Positions 16,286 to 25,140 of a stretch of DNA of 64,000 nucleotides are shown here, piece after piece. The stretch is from Actinomycetes bacterium (GTDB lineage: Bacteria > Actinomycetota > Acidimicrobiia > Acidimicrobiales > Acidimicrobiaceae), in the NCBI GenBank assembly GCA_021806545.1, contig JAJZXI010000001.1:1-64000 (forward strand), in the 5' to 3' direction. The position numbers and the translations under genes are program-made. Numbering within the stretch: the first letter of the stretch is position 1; each line of letters begins with the position of its first letter. Below the pieces are notes generated by a model. The model saw only the letters and a program-made list of their open reading frames with translations, was not told the origin of the DNA and did no database searches.

Positions 16286-17416
16286 TTAGGTGGCGAGTTC
16301 ACTGAGCACCCGCTCCAAGATATCCTCCGGTATCTCGTCAAGATTGCTCTGATGGCTCGACTCATAGTAACGCGCCGTCGTCGAGAGTTGATAGACAAAG
16401 GCGAGCAGACGTGCCACGACAAGGAACAGCGAACCCGGGATGGACTCTCCGACCGGCACCGCGATATTGAGTGCTCTCGCGAGTGGCGGGTCAATCACAA
16501 TAGGGACTCCAGCAACGCGGGCTCGCTCACGAATCGTCGCCGCAATATATTCCGAGCCCTTGGCCAACACGATCGGTGCACGGTGACTGCTCGGCTCGTA
16601 TTGCAATGCGACCGCGACGTGGGTTGGGTTGGCGACCACGACATCAGCCAACGCAACATTGGCGATCATTCGACGACGCGAAAGCTCTCGGGCAACGCGA
16701 CGGCGACGTCCTTTGGTCTGCTGGTCACCCTCGAACTGTCTCATCTCGTCCTTGACCTCTTGGCGGGTCATCATGAGCTGCTTTCGCACCTGGGTACGTG
16801 AACGCGAAAAGTCGATGAGAGCGATAGCGAGGCCGAGGACCCCCGTGAGGCGCACCAACTCTACGCTCATCGAGGCGACCTGTGCCGCCACCGCGAGCGG
16901 CGAGATCGACACGGTAATCAACGAATCGATTCCACCCAACAACAGCAGTGTCGAAACGACCACGACGATCAACAGTTTGACCACGGACTTGAGGGCCTCG
17001 ACAGCCGGAGTTGTCGAGAAAATTCGCGAAAGATTCTTTCTGGGGGAGAAGTGCGTGATGTCGGGTTTGAGCTTCTTGGGTACGAACCGTATCCCCACCT
17101 GAGCCACGTTGATGAGCACAACAAAGGCCGCGATAGGCGCCGCCACCATGAACCCGAGTTCGCCAACCGTCTCGAGGCCGGTCTCAAGACGTCGTAGTGC
17201 CGTCGCCGTCGACACCGCGGCGCCGCCATCAAAGGCGAGGTGACCAAAGGTTACAATCCTCGCCTCCACGAGATGGAACATCAAAGGTACCCCCAGCGAA
17301 AACAGCAGTATCACCAACCACGTCGCGAGCTCCGCAGAGCGCGCGACCGTCCCCTCCTTCTTCGCCTTGTCGAGCTTGTGAGCGGTTGGCTGTTCGGTAC
17401 CCTGGTTCTTCGGCAT
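16286..17416 (-). CDS. flhB: flagellar export switch protein FlhB
   Basis: Membrane protein of the export apparatus that switches from rod/hook to filament substrates. It has four membrane helices in the first 210 residues and a cytosolic C-terminal domain with the self-cleavage motif NPTH at residues 263-266, intact. 376 residues is normal length. It begins three bases after fliR ends. Confidence 0.96.
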   Translation of the reverse strand: MPKNQGTEQPTAHKLDKAKKEGTVARSAELATWLVILLFSLGVPLMFHLVEARIVTFGHLAFDGGAAVSTATALRRLETGLETVGELGFMVAAPIAAFVVLINVAQVGIRFVPKKLKPDITHFSPRKNLSRIFSTTPAVEALKSVVKLLIVVVVSTLLLLGGIDSLITVSISPLAVAAQVASMSVELVRLTGVLGLAIALIDFSRSRTQVRKQLMMTRQEVKDEMRQFEGDQQTKGRRRRVARELSRRRMIANVALADVVVANPTHVAVALQYEPSSHRAPIVLAKGSEYIAATIRERARVAGVPIVIDPPLARALNIAVPVGESIPGSLFLVVARLLAFVYQLSTTARYYESSHQSNLDEIPEDILERVLSELAT

Positions 17417-17419
17417 CGC

Positions 17420-18175
17420 CTATCCCAATAGGTCGCGTTCCGCGGCGAGAAGATCCCGTATCGATGCATCAAAGAGGTGTGGCAATAGCGGCACCGCGAC
17501 CAGCATCAGAATGAACGACAGCAGAATTTGGAGCGGAAATATGAAGGTGAGCGCATATAGTTGAGGTGCGACCTTGGTCAGCACTCCCACCACAATCTGA
17601 GAGAAGAACATCACCGCTAGGATTGGAGACGCCACCTCCAGAGACGAGACGAACAGGATCGTCACGGACTTCACAAGTATCCCAAGCGTGAACGAAAGAT
17701 GCAAGAGGTTCGGCGTGCCAAAGCTCGCAAAGTAGCCGTGGATGACGACCACATCAGCGCCGGAGACGAAGAACAGAACAATCCACATCAGGTTGTAGAA
17801 CTCGCCGGTTACCGGGGTCTCGTTGAGCGAAAGTGGATCGAGCGCCGGTGGCGTTGCAAATCCACCAAAGAGGCCAACGAGACCACCGGCCGATTCTCCA
17901 AGTGAGATGAAAAGCATCGCAAAAAAACCCAGAGCAGCCCCAATCAACAACTGCTCAGCCGACGAACCGATGAGCCCCCCCGTGGTGCGTGGCAACGTCA
18001 TCGCATGGACCAGGGGAGCCTCTGTGCCGAACCCAAAGGCGACCGCGATCGCGACCCTCACGGTGACGGGAACGACAGGCATCGCAAAGGGGAACGCCAC
18101 CAGGATGAAGCCCATGGACCGGCTGAAGGCCAGCAGATATCCGATCAGCCAATGTGCATCGAAGGCTACCTGCAC
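17420..18175 (-). CDS. fliR: flagellar export gate protein FliR
   Basis: A 251-residue polytopic membrane protein with about six hydrophobic segments, ending in a charged tail (SIRDLLAAERDLLG). FliR forms the export pore with FliP and FliQ. Placement after fliQ and before flhB is the classic order. The sequence FGGFATPPALDPLSLNETP matches the family loop around SMDP/DP residues. Confidence 0.95.
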   Translation of the reverse strand: MQVAFDAHWLIGYLLAFSRSMGFILVAFPFAMPVVPVTVRVAIAVAFGFGTEAPLVHAMTLPRTTGGLIGSSAEQLLIGAALGFFAMLFISLGESAGGLVGLFGGFATPPALDPLSLNETPVTGEFYNLMWIVLFFVSGADVVVIHGYFASFGTPNLLHLSFTLGILVKSVTILFVSSLEVASPILAVMFFSQIVVGVLTKVAPQLYALTFIFPLQILLSFILMLVAVPLLPHLFDASIRDLLAAERDLLG

Positions 18176-18205
18176 CGATGGTCACACCTCGTCATCTCGG
18201 CCACC

Positions 18206-18481
18206 TCAGAGAGATCGAACGAGGGAAGGGATCTCATGATACATCTGGACGGTAAAGCCATCCAACTCCGACAGCATCCAGTGCCCGGCCAAAAAGATGA
18301 TCAGTGCAATCACCACCAGCTTGGGTAAGAAGCTAAGCGTGGGCTCCTGGATCTGCGTGAGCGTCTGGATAAAGGCAACGACAAGACCGATTGCCAACGC
18401 ACCTGCCAGTACAGGACCGGCAAGCTTTGCCGCCAGATACAGCGTCTGCCCGGCGATCTGAAGGACTGGGCCATCGTTCAT
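18206..18481 (-). CDS. fliQ: flagellar export gate protein FliQ
   Basis: A 91-residue protein with two membrane helices, a subunit of the FliPQR export pore. ALAIGLVVAFIQTLTQIQEPTLSF-type core, with TQIQE, is the family signature. It follows fliP after seven bases. Confidence 0.96.
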   Translation of the reverse strand: MNDGPVLQIAGQTLYLAAKLAGPVLAGALAIGLVVAFIQTLTQIQEPTLSFLPKLVVIALIIFLAGHWMLSELDGFTVQMYHEIPSLVRSL

Positions 18482-18488
18482 CAGCTTC

Positions 18489-19193
18489 TCATTTCATACT
18501 CACCAACAGGGCGTGGACCACGAGAGTCCAGCCATCGACCATCACGAAAAGCAGAAGCTTGAACGGAAGCGACACCAGTGTCGGTGGGAGCATCATCATG
18601 CCCAAGCTCATCAGGATCGAGGAGACAACGAGATCGATGACGAGAAATGGCAAGAAGATGACGAACCCAATGATGAAGGCGGAGTGGAGCTCCGAGAGGA
18701 GAAAGGCTGGGATCACCGCATCCATCGAGACCTTGGTAGGTGCCACAGTGCCCTGATGATTGACCTTGGCAAAAAGCTCGAGTTCTTGGGTTCTGGTATT
18801 GGACAGCATCCACGTCTTGATCGGAGTCTGCGCTCGATCATAGGCTTGCACGGCGTTGATCTGGCCGTGCAGATAGGGTTGAACCGCCACGTGGTCGACG
18901 GTCTTGATCGTCGGCGCCATGATGAAGATCGCGAGAAAGAGCGCAAGACCAGCGAGCACCTGATTCGGTGGCGTCGCCGTCAGTCCTAGCGCGTTTCGGG
19001 TGATCGACAGGACCACCACGATCTGGACGAACCCGGTAAGCAAGATGAGCAACGAGGGTGCCACCGAAAGCAGGGTCAAGACGAGGATGATGACCAGTGA
19101 TTCGCTGGGCCCGGCCGCGCCATGCAAACTGATGTTCAAGCTCGGAAGCTTGGCAGCGGCCAAGAGCACCGCTGGTGCAAAAACTGAGCCCAT
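18489..19193 (-). CDS. fliP: flagellar export gate protein FliP
   Basis: Main component of the export pore, 234 residues, with an N-terminal hydrophobic region that may be a signal sequence, three further helices and the family motifs LTGFVQIVVVLSITRNALG and PPNQVLAGLALFL. It lies between fliO and fliQ. Confidence 0.96.
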   Translation of the reverse strand: MGSVFAPAVLLAAAKLPSLNISLHGAAGPSESLVIILVLTLLSVAPSLLILLTGFVQIVVVLSITRNALGLTATPPNQVLAGLALFLAIFIMAPTIKTVDHVAVQPYLHGQINAVQAYDRAQTPIKTWMLSNTRTQELELFAKVNHQGTVAPTKVSMDAVIPAFLLSELHSAFIIGFVIFLPFLVIDLVVSSILMSLGMMMLPPTLVSLPFKLLLFVMVDGWTLVVHALLVSMK

Positions 19194-19196
19194 GAA

Positions 19197-19616
19197 CTAG
19201 CCCATTCGTCCGCTGAGCAGCCGACGAATGCCAGCCACCACGCTCTCCTTCTGCCGTCCATGCCAGATATCGTTATTCGTCCTACCCCAAGTTGCCAAGA
19301 GCTCACGCTCTGGATCCTCAATCTTCGAGAGATCCAGTACCTCGACCGGCTCTTGAGACACAGTCTCAGCCTCGAGCTCACCAAGCAGCGCTAGTTGGGT
19401 CCCAGAGACACCGATGAGCAGGCGTTTCTCGCCAGCGTCGAGCACAAAGATATTGGCCTTCTGCCCCAGTGCCACCCGTTGTGTCACCTTGAGAGGACCG
19501 TGTCCTCGTTCAGACCCAAGCGATCCGATGGTCCGTCGCTTCGCGATCCTCCCCATGACAACAATGAGTCCGATGACCGCGGCGAGTGCCAACAGGGCCG
19601 TTGCGATGGAGCCCAT
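19197..19616 (-). CDS. fliO: flagellar biosynthesis protein FliO
   Basis: A 139-residue protein with one N-terminal membrane helix followed by a cytosolic beta-rich domain (VTQRVALGQKANIFVLDAG) typical of FliO, which helps FliP assemble. FliO is weakly conserved, but the position between fliN and fliP supports it. Its start overlaps the fliN stop by one base. Confidence 0.85.
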   Translation of the reverse strand: MGSIATALLALAAVIGLIVVMGRIAKRRTIGSLGSERGHGPLKVTQRVALGQKANIFVLDAGEKRLLIGVSGTQLALLGELEAETVSQEPVEVLDLSKIEDPERELLATWGRTNNDIWHGRQKESVVAGIRRLLSGRMG

Positions 19617-19930
19617 CAGCGCGCCGCCCTGAGGTTATCAACCTCCTCGGAGTTGACAACATCGACGATACGGACGCCGAACTCGTCATCCACCACCACG
19701 ACCTCTCCGTGCGCAACGAGTGTCCCATTGACCAGTACATCGACGGGCGCATTAGCAGCCCGGTCCAACTCGATCACGTCGCCACTGGTGAGACTCAACA
19801 ACGCCTTGACGGCCATCTTCGCCCTGCCGAGTTCGACGGTCAGCTCCATCTCCACATTGCGCAGTACTGCCAAGTTGTCGCCGACCTCCGGTCGGGCAGA
19901 CTCGGTCATCTCCTCGTTCTCCACCATCAA
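19616..19930 (-). CDS. fliN: flagellar motor switch protein FliN
   Basis: A 104-residue SpoA-domain protein of the C-ring. The stretch VEMELTVELGRAKMAVKALLSL and LVNGTLVAHGEVVVVDDEFGVRI is typical. It forms the rim of the C-ring with FliM and binds FliH. The start overlaps the end of fliM by four bases. Confidence 0.95.
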   Translation of the reverse strand: MMVENEEMTESARPEVGDNLAVLRNVEMELTVELGRAKMAVKALLSLTSGDVIELDRAANAPVDVLVNGTLVAHGEVVVVDDEFGVRIVDVVNSEEVDNLRAAR

Positions 19931-20832
19931 TCCTCCTCACCCACGATGATCGCCGCAACCCGTGAACCCGCCTGGCCCAAGACCGCCTTGAACAACTCAA
20001 CCCGATCAACCACCACCGACATCGGGCGGCTCTTACGATGCCCGAGCCCGACGACATCACCCGGCTTGAGCCGAAGAAAGGCCTGCGAGGAGATCGTCGT
20101 GGAGTCCAGCCTGACGCGGGCAACAACCGGAACATCCTGGAGACGCCGCTCAAACGCGGCCTGGAAGTCGGTCCCATTCTCTTGCACGACAACCGCCCGC
20201 GAGGAGATCATCTCTACGACCGGCCTGAGCATCGAATACGGCAGTACCATAGAGAGCTCGCTTCCCTGATCATCGCCGAGCGAGAAGCGAAACTTCGCCC
20301 ACACACACATCTCTGACAGCGGGATGCCCTGGATGAACTCGAGTGAGGGCTCGGTGTGGATCCGGTCAGGCACGACCGCAGTTTGGGTCGAGATAGCGTT
20401 CGCCACCTGGGCGACCATATCCTCAAAGAGTTTGGATGCCAGGCTCTGCTCGAGATCGGTGAGCTCACGTGGCTCGATCTCCACCCCCTCGCCATCACCG
20501 CCTAGCCTCAGGTCGATAAGTCGTAGGGTCACGGCCGCGGGTAGATAGATCGTCGCCTTCGAGGCCAGCGGGTGTAGCGCGAAGGTGATCACCAAACCAG
20601 ATCCGGTCAGTTCGGTAAGCAGGCTCTCCCAGGAGAGCTGATCGATGGTATCGAGTTCGATTTTGACGTTACGTCGCAAGGCAGCGCCAATGAGCGTTGC
20701 GCTCGGCCTTGACGCGCTCTCGAGTAACAACTCGACGCCGCGCAGATGCGAGCGCTCAAAACTTCTAGGCAGGCGGAAGTCGACCGGTCGTACCGATCGC
20801 CGCTTCTGCTCCTCTATCGTCTCCCCACTCAT
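19927..20832 (-). CDS. fliM: flagellar motor switch protein FliM
   Basis: C-ring protein joining FliG and FliN, with the FliM middle domain (about residues 25-200) and C-terminal SpoA domain. I choose the ATG at 20832; a start at 20901 would overlap fliL and add 23 residues without family similarity. In either case the N-terminal peptide that binds phospho-CheY (usually LSQxEIDALL) is not visible: the protein moves from a short charged tail straight into VDFRLPRSFERSHLRGVEL. This could mean a motor not switched by CheY in the usual way. Confidence 0.92.
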   Translation of the reverse strand: MSGETIEEQKRRSVRPVDFRLPRSFERSHLRGVELLLESASRPSATLIGAALRRNVKIELDTIDQLSWESLLTELTGSGLVITFALHPLASKATIYLPAAVTLRLIDLRLGGDGEGVEIEPRELTDLEQSLASKLFEDMVAQVANAISTQTAVVPDRIHTEPSLEFIQGIPLSEMCVWAKFRFSLGDDQGSELSMVLPYSMLRPVVEMISSRAVVVQENGTDFQAAFERRLQDVPVVARVRLDSTTISSQAFLRLKPGDVVGLGHRKSRPMSVVVDRVELFKAVLGQAGSRVAAIIVGEED

Positions 20833-20878
20833 GGGTTCTTCATCGACCGTAGAACCCTCGACTGAAGAATTTTCCTCT

Positions 20879-21358
20879 CTACTGCACGATGAAGCTCGCA
20901 AACAGAATCGACTGGACGCTATCCCAGGGCTTCGGACCCGTATGCAACACCGTATTGAACGCGTTGGTCAAAGCCACTGCGGCCTGGGTTCGCCCGGCGG
21001 TTGGAAGGAGTTGACTATAACCCATACCTCCGAAGGTCAAGATTGCAGCGTTGTTGAGCTCCGGAAGATCCTTGGTCACCTCGGCCTTGTTATCGCCCGG
21101 TGCCAGTTCTAGGATCATCTGTGCCTGCACGATATGCCCATCATCGAGGTTGGTCGTGATCGTGGGCATCGTATACGAGATACTCACCAGTGCCGCCGTC
21201 TTGGTACCCTTGATCGGTCTGGCTGGCTTCTTCAAGATCAAGAAATACGCCGCGACCGCGAGGATCACGACCACAGGGACGATGATCATCACCATCTTCT
21301 TCCCCTTCTTTTTGGGCTTCTCCTCGATAGCATCTGGCGCAACAGTCCTTGTCGCCAT
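20879..21358 (-). CDS. fliL: flagellar basal body-associated protein FliL
   Basis: A 159-residue protein with a basic N terminus, one membrane helix (VMIIVPVVVILAVAAYFLIL) and an extracytoplasmic domain. FliL forms rings around stator units and supports torque. It follows motB after 12 bases. Confidence 0.93.
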   Translation of the reverse strand: MATRTVAPDAIEEKPKKKGKKMVMIIVPVVVILAVAAYFLILKKPARPIKGTKTAALVSISYTMPTITTNLDDGHIVQAQMILELAPGDNKAEVTKDLPELNNAAILTFGGMGYSQLLPTAGRTQAAVALTNAFNTVLHTGPKPWDSVQSILFASFIVQ

Positions 21359-21370
21359 CGTTGTCCCTCC

Positions 21371-22159
21371 TTAGAGTCGGTTGGTAGTTTGCGAATTGAG
21401 AATGACGACGTCAACACGTCGATTGAGTGCCATGTTCGCCGGCGTTGAATTCGGAACGATCGGATGCGTCGCGCCAAAGCCGGTCGCAGAGAGTCGAGCA
21501 GCGCTCACTCCATCGGTGCGCATCAGTTGTTCAAGGACGGTTACGGCCCGCACGGCCGAGAGCTCAAAATTCGACGAGAACGGACCCCCATAGATAGGGG
21601 CGGAATCGGTATAACCCTCGACATCGATGTCATTCGGCAGTGGTTTGACCACCTTGCCGATGACGTTGACTACCTCGCTGCCGACCGGTCCAAGTGACGC
21701 CGAATCGGTGTTGAAGAACACCTTATCCGAGAGCAGTCGAACCACCACTCCCCGCTTCTCGACAGCGACCTGGACATCGGAGGCGAGATTCGCCTGGTTC
21801 AACGCCGCCATAATCTTCGCCGCGATCTGGCTGCTCTGTTGAGCTGAGGTGCTTGCCGGGGTCCCGCTGCCCGTCTCGGGGATCGAGATCTGCGGTGGAC
21901 CCGGGGTAACTCCTGGGTGGGTGATCAGCGAACGGTGCTCTAGCAGGCCCGATCCCCCCTTGAGTGCTGACTGAAGCTGCATCTGGGAGAAGGTCTGGAG
22001 CAACCCCGTCTTGAACTCATCGAACTTCTTCTGTGAAATGCTACTCATGGCGAAGAGCACCACGAAGAGCGCGAGAAGGAGGGTGATCATATCGGCATAG
22101 GTGAGCAGCCAGCGTTCGGCATTCTCAGCCTCCGCCTCGCCCTGGGCGCGCTTACCCAT
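21371..22159 (-). CDS. motB: flagellar motor stator protein MotB
   Basis: A 262-residue stator subunit with a short cytosolic N terminus, one membrane helix with the proton-binding Asp23 in TYADMITLLL, a plug region, and an OmpA-type peptidoglycan-binding domain from about residue 130 (VEGYTDSAP, LSAVRAVTVLEQL). The sequence does not show on its own whether protons or sodium are used; protons are likely in an acid habitat. Confidence 0.95.
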   Translation of the reverse strand: MGKRAQGEAEAENAERWLLTYADMITLLLALFVVLFAMSSISQKKFDEFKTGLLQTFSQMQLQSALKGGSGLLEHRSLITHPGVTPGPPQISIPETGSGTPASTSAQQSSQIAAKIMAALNQANLASDVQVAVEKRGVVVRLLSDKVFFNTDSASLGPVGSEVVNVIGKVVKPLPNDIDVEGYTDSAPIYGGPFSSNFELSAVRAVTVLEQLMRTDGVSAARLSATGFGATHPIVPNSTPANMALNRRVDVVILNSQTTNRL

Positions 22160-22162
22160 CGC

Positions 22163-22957
22163 TTAGGCCGCCTTGCCTTTGCCCTGCTTTGCACTCTCGC
22201 CGCCCGCCCGATCAGCCGGAGCAAGATAGGTCATGAGCTGCTGCTCCAGGAGGCGTGGCGATGAACCACTCTGAATCGCAAGAGCGCCATCAACGATCAA
22301 GAGCTTTGCCATATGCTCCTGTTCAGCAAGGTGACTCAACTTATTCGATATCGGCAGCCAGATCACGTTGGCCGTCATTACACCCCACAACGTGGCGGTA
22401 AAGGCCGCCGAAATCGCCGGGCCCAGCGTGTTGGGCGACGAGAGGTTAGCCAGCACATGGATCAGGCCCATGACGGTCCCGAGGATACCCAATGTCGGCG
22501 CGAAACCTGCCATATCTTTGAAAAACTTGGCCCCGGCCTTGTGTCGTGAGCGCATCGCATCGATATCGGCCTCGAGGATCTCTCGAATCTTCTCACCATC
22601 GACGCCGTCGATGATCAGCTGGATTCCGCTGCGCAGGAATGGGTCGGTGAGATCCTTGGCCGCCGACTCGAGCGCCAGCACGCCCTCGCGCCTCGCCATC
22701 TCCGCGAACTTGACCAGCGTCTCGACGGTCTCCTCCGCTGTCAATGACTTCGCCATGATCGCTGACTTCAACGCGCCAACGATCCGACCTACCTCCTTGA
22801 ACCGGATCCCAGCCAATGAGACAAAGACCGTGCCCCCTATGACCAACAATATCGCCGACGGTGCTATCAAGGACGCCGGGTTGCCGCCATCGAGCACCAT
22901 CGCAACGATAACGGCAACGAGCGCAAATACGATCCCTACCGGGGTTGCAACATCCAT
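22163..22957 (-). CDS. motA: flagellar motor stator protein MotA
   Basis: A 264-residue protein with four membrane helices and a large cytosolic loop between helices 2 and 3 that contacts FliG. The helix-3/4 region starts AGFAPTLGILGTVMGLIHVL, the family signature. It lies between flbD and motB with gaps of two and three bases. Confidence 0.96.
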   Translation of the reverse strand: MDVATPVGIVFALVAVIVAMVLDGGNPASLIAPSAILLVIGGTVFVSLAGIRFKEVGRIVGALKSAIMAKSLTAEETVETLVKFAEMARREGVLALESAAKDLTDPFLRSGIQLIIDGVDGEKIREILEADIDAMRSRHKAGAKFFKDMAGFAPTLGILGTVMGLIHVLANLSSPNTLGPAISAAFTATLWGVMTANVIWLPISNKLSHLAEQEHMAKLLIVDGALAIQSGSSPRLLEQQLMTYLAPADRAGGESAKQGKGKAA

Positions 22958-22959
22958 GT

Positions 22960-23202
22960 CTACTCCAATTCACTTCCATGCAGCACCACGAGCGCGTGAT
23001 GCTCGAGGTTGGCCAGATTCAAGTGAAAAATCCTGGCCTTATACTCGATGATGATCTCGACGACCTGTGCGACCGACTCGCGAACGACGAAGCATGCCCC
23101 CGTAGTGAGCGTGACCACCGTGTCAGGGGTCGCCTCGATCTTCTCGATCAAATCCGCATTCAGAACTACTGTCGATCCTGACAGCCGAGTCACCTCGATC
23201 AC
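22960..23202 (-). CDS. flbD: FlbD-family flagellar protein
   Basis: An 80-residue protein of the FlbD family found next to motA in many flagellar operons; its molecular role is not settled. IEVTRLSGSTVVLNADLIEKI and TPDTVVTLTTG are family features. The GTG at 23202 with GGGAGGTG upstream is the real start; the frame is open 18 codons further, but those show no family similarity. Confidence 0.88.
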   Translation of the reverse strand: MIEVTRLSGSTVVLNADLIEKIEATPDTVVTLTTGACFVVRESVAQVVEIIIEYKARIFHLNLANLEHHALVVLHGSELE

Positions 23203-23274
23203 GATGCACCTCCCATGTGCTTTTGCTAGCATCGGCACAAACCGCGACAAGCTCAAGACCCAAAGGAGGAGAAT

Positions 23275-24579
23275 TTAGGCCATCTGCACCAACGCCTGGA
23301 GTACCGAGGCCGTCGTCGAGACCACCTTGGTGTTCGCCTGGTAGGCGGTCTGGGCCAACACGAGATTCGTCAACTCGTTCCCAAGGTTCACATTTGACTC
23401 CTCAACCGATCCACCAACGAACGTGCCACGGCCACCTGTTCCTGCGGTGCCCAGTTGTGCGGCACCCGAGTTCAACGTCGCCTGGTACAGCAGATTCCCT
23501 TGCTTTGCCAACCCTTGCGGGTTCGTGAACATCGCACTCGCGATCTGACCAAGAATCTGCTTGGTTCCATTGGCGTATGTTCCCTGCACGGTTCCGTCCG
23601 AACCGATGCTAAAGCCCGTCAATGCTCCCGAGGCGGCTCCGTCTTGACTCGTGACCGCAAGTGACGACGAATTACCGGCGAACTGAGTGACCGCACCATT
23701 GGAGCCAACTGCTGGGAAGTCAAGGTTCATGGATGGGGTCTTGAGGTTGTAACCGGTGGGAAAGTTACTAAGAGCAAGGTTGTTGGTCCCTGTTGTCGAT
23801 CCTGAGACCGTCTTGACCTGGCCAGTCGTCGAATCAAAGGTGATCGTCTGCGAGGTGGCTCCGCCAAGATCTAAGGGGGTGGTCCCTGGTGGCGTGGTCG
23901 TCGACCCCGGGGTGGGTACCGTTGCCGTTACAGTCCATTGGTTGGCTGTGGTGGTCGATGGCGTGAACGTAAAGGTGATTGGGATTGGGTTCCCCAAGGA
24001 GTCGTAGGCAGTAGTCGTCACCGTCACCGGGCTGGTGGCACCCGCGGCCAAGTTCCCCCCAAGGGTGATGTTCTGTGTCTCGACCGGATTTGCCACCTGA
24101 CCCTGCGGGATCGTGATACCCGTCAGCGGGGCGTTCTGGTTGATCTGGCCATTGGCGCTCGGTGCCCAACCCTGTACAATTGCTCCCGTCGAGGTCACCA
24201 GCTGGCCGGCGGCGTCAAGCTGGAGTGCACCATCGGTGGTGTAGTAGTTCTGTCCACCCTGGTTGACCACGAGAAAACCGTTCCCAGAGATGGCGAGGTC
24301 GGTCGAGACGCCGGTCTGTTGCATCGTTCCTTGTGCGAAGTTGGTGTTGGTGCTGGCTACCCGGACACCCGAGCCAACCACGATCGGGTTGGTGCCACCC
24401 TGGACCCCAACGATCGGCGCTCCGGCGCCCTGGGACTGCTGGTACAACAGATCTGCAAATTGAATCGAGGTCGACTGATAGCCGACCGTATTCGAGTTGG
24501 CAATGTTGTTGGCGATGTTGTCAAGCCACTGCTGATCGGCGTTGATGCCAGTAATGGCTGCTGATAGAGACTTCGTCAT
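23275..24579 (-). CDS. flgE: flagellar hook protein FlgE
   Basis: A 434-residue axial protein. The N terminus has the rod/hook motif ANNIANSNTVGYQS and the C terminus the matching helix (NLGNELTNLVLAQTAYQANTK). The middle forms the Thr/Gly-rich hook domains. It is preceded by flgD and fliK, the usual hook-assembly group. Confidence 0.95.
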   Translation of the reverse strand: MTKSLSAAITGINADQQWLDNIANNIANSNTVGYQSTSIQFADLLYQQSQGAGAPIVGVQGGTNPIVVGSGVRVASTNTNFAQGTMQQTGVSTDLAISGNGFLVVNQGGQNYYTTDGALQLDAAGQLVTSTGAIVQGWAPSANGQINQNAPLTGITIPQGQVANPVETQNITLGGNLAAGATSPVTVTTTAYDSLGNPIPITFTFTPSTTTANQWTVTATVPTPGSTTTPPGTTPLDLGGATSQTITFDSTTGQVKTVSGSTTGTNNLALSNFPTGYNLKTPSMNLDFPAVGSNGAVTQFAGNSSSLAVTSQDGAASGALTGFSIGSDGTVQGTYANGTKQILGQIASAMFTNPQGLAKQGNLLYQATLNSGAAQLGTAGTGGRGTFVGGSVEESNVNLGNELTNLVLAQTAYQANTKVVSTTASVLQALVQMA

Positions 24580-24675
24580 GTTTTCCTCCTCGGAGTTGAT
24601 TTATTTCGGACACTTACACCGCTTGCGACTCTTGGTGTCACGTCGGCACGGAGACGATGATGGCTTTGATATGGC

Positions 24676-25119
24676 TCAGCTACTCGACCCTCCGATCACC
24701 TTGCCAACGGCTGTGACCTGCGAACTCGGTATCGCTAAGCCATTGACGTTGAGATTGAGTCCGCCACTGGTCATGGCGACCCCGGAGACCACGCCACTTC
24801 CCTGTTTGCCACTAGCGGTCGTATAGCTCACCGTCTGGCCGATCAGGCTGGATGCGCTGAGAACTCCCTCTTGAGACTGGAGCGCCTGTAACTCATTGGA
24901 GACGCTGTCGAGCAGCTGTACCATCGATAGGCTCGAGGTCTGCTGCACCATCGCGGTGGGATTCATCGGCGACAAAGGGTTCTGATTCGTCAACTCGGTC
25001 ACCAAAAGTTGGAGAAACTCATTGGAAGATAACGAGGCAATCGAGTTGCTCGAGGTATTGCCGACGCCTGTCGAGCCGGCGGCACCAACGGACCCCACCG
25101 CGCTAATTGGTAACGTCAT
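24676..25119 (-). CDS. flgD: flagellar hook capping protein FlgD
   Basis: A 147-residue scaffolding protein for hook assembly. SNEFLQLLVTELTNQNPLSPM is the FlgD N-terminal signature. At 147 residues it is short: the conserved N-terminal half and a small beta part remain, while longer FlgD proteins add a further Ig-like part. Confidence 0.92.
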   Translation of the reverse strand: MTLPISAVGSVGAAGSTGVGNTSSNSIASLSSNEFLQLLVTELTNQNPLSPMNPTAMVQQTSSLSMVQLLDSVSNELQALQSQEGVLSASSLIGQTVSYTTASGKQGSGVVSGVAMTSGGLNLNVNGLAIPSSQVTAVGKVIGGSSS

Positions 25120-25140
25120 CGTTTCAATCTCCTTTCGTCG

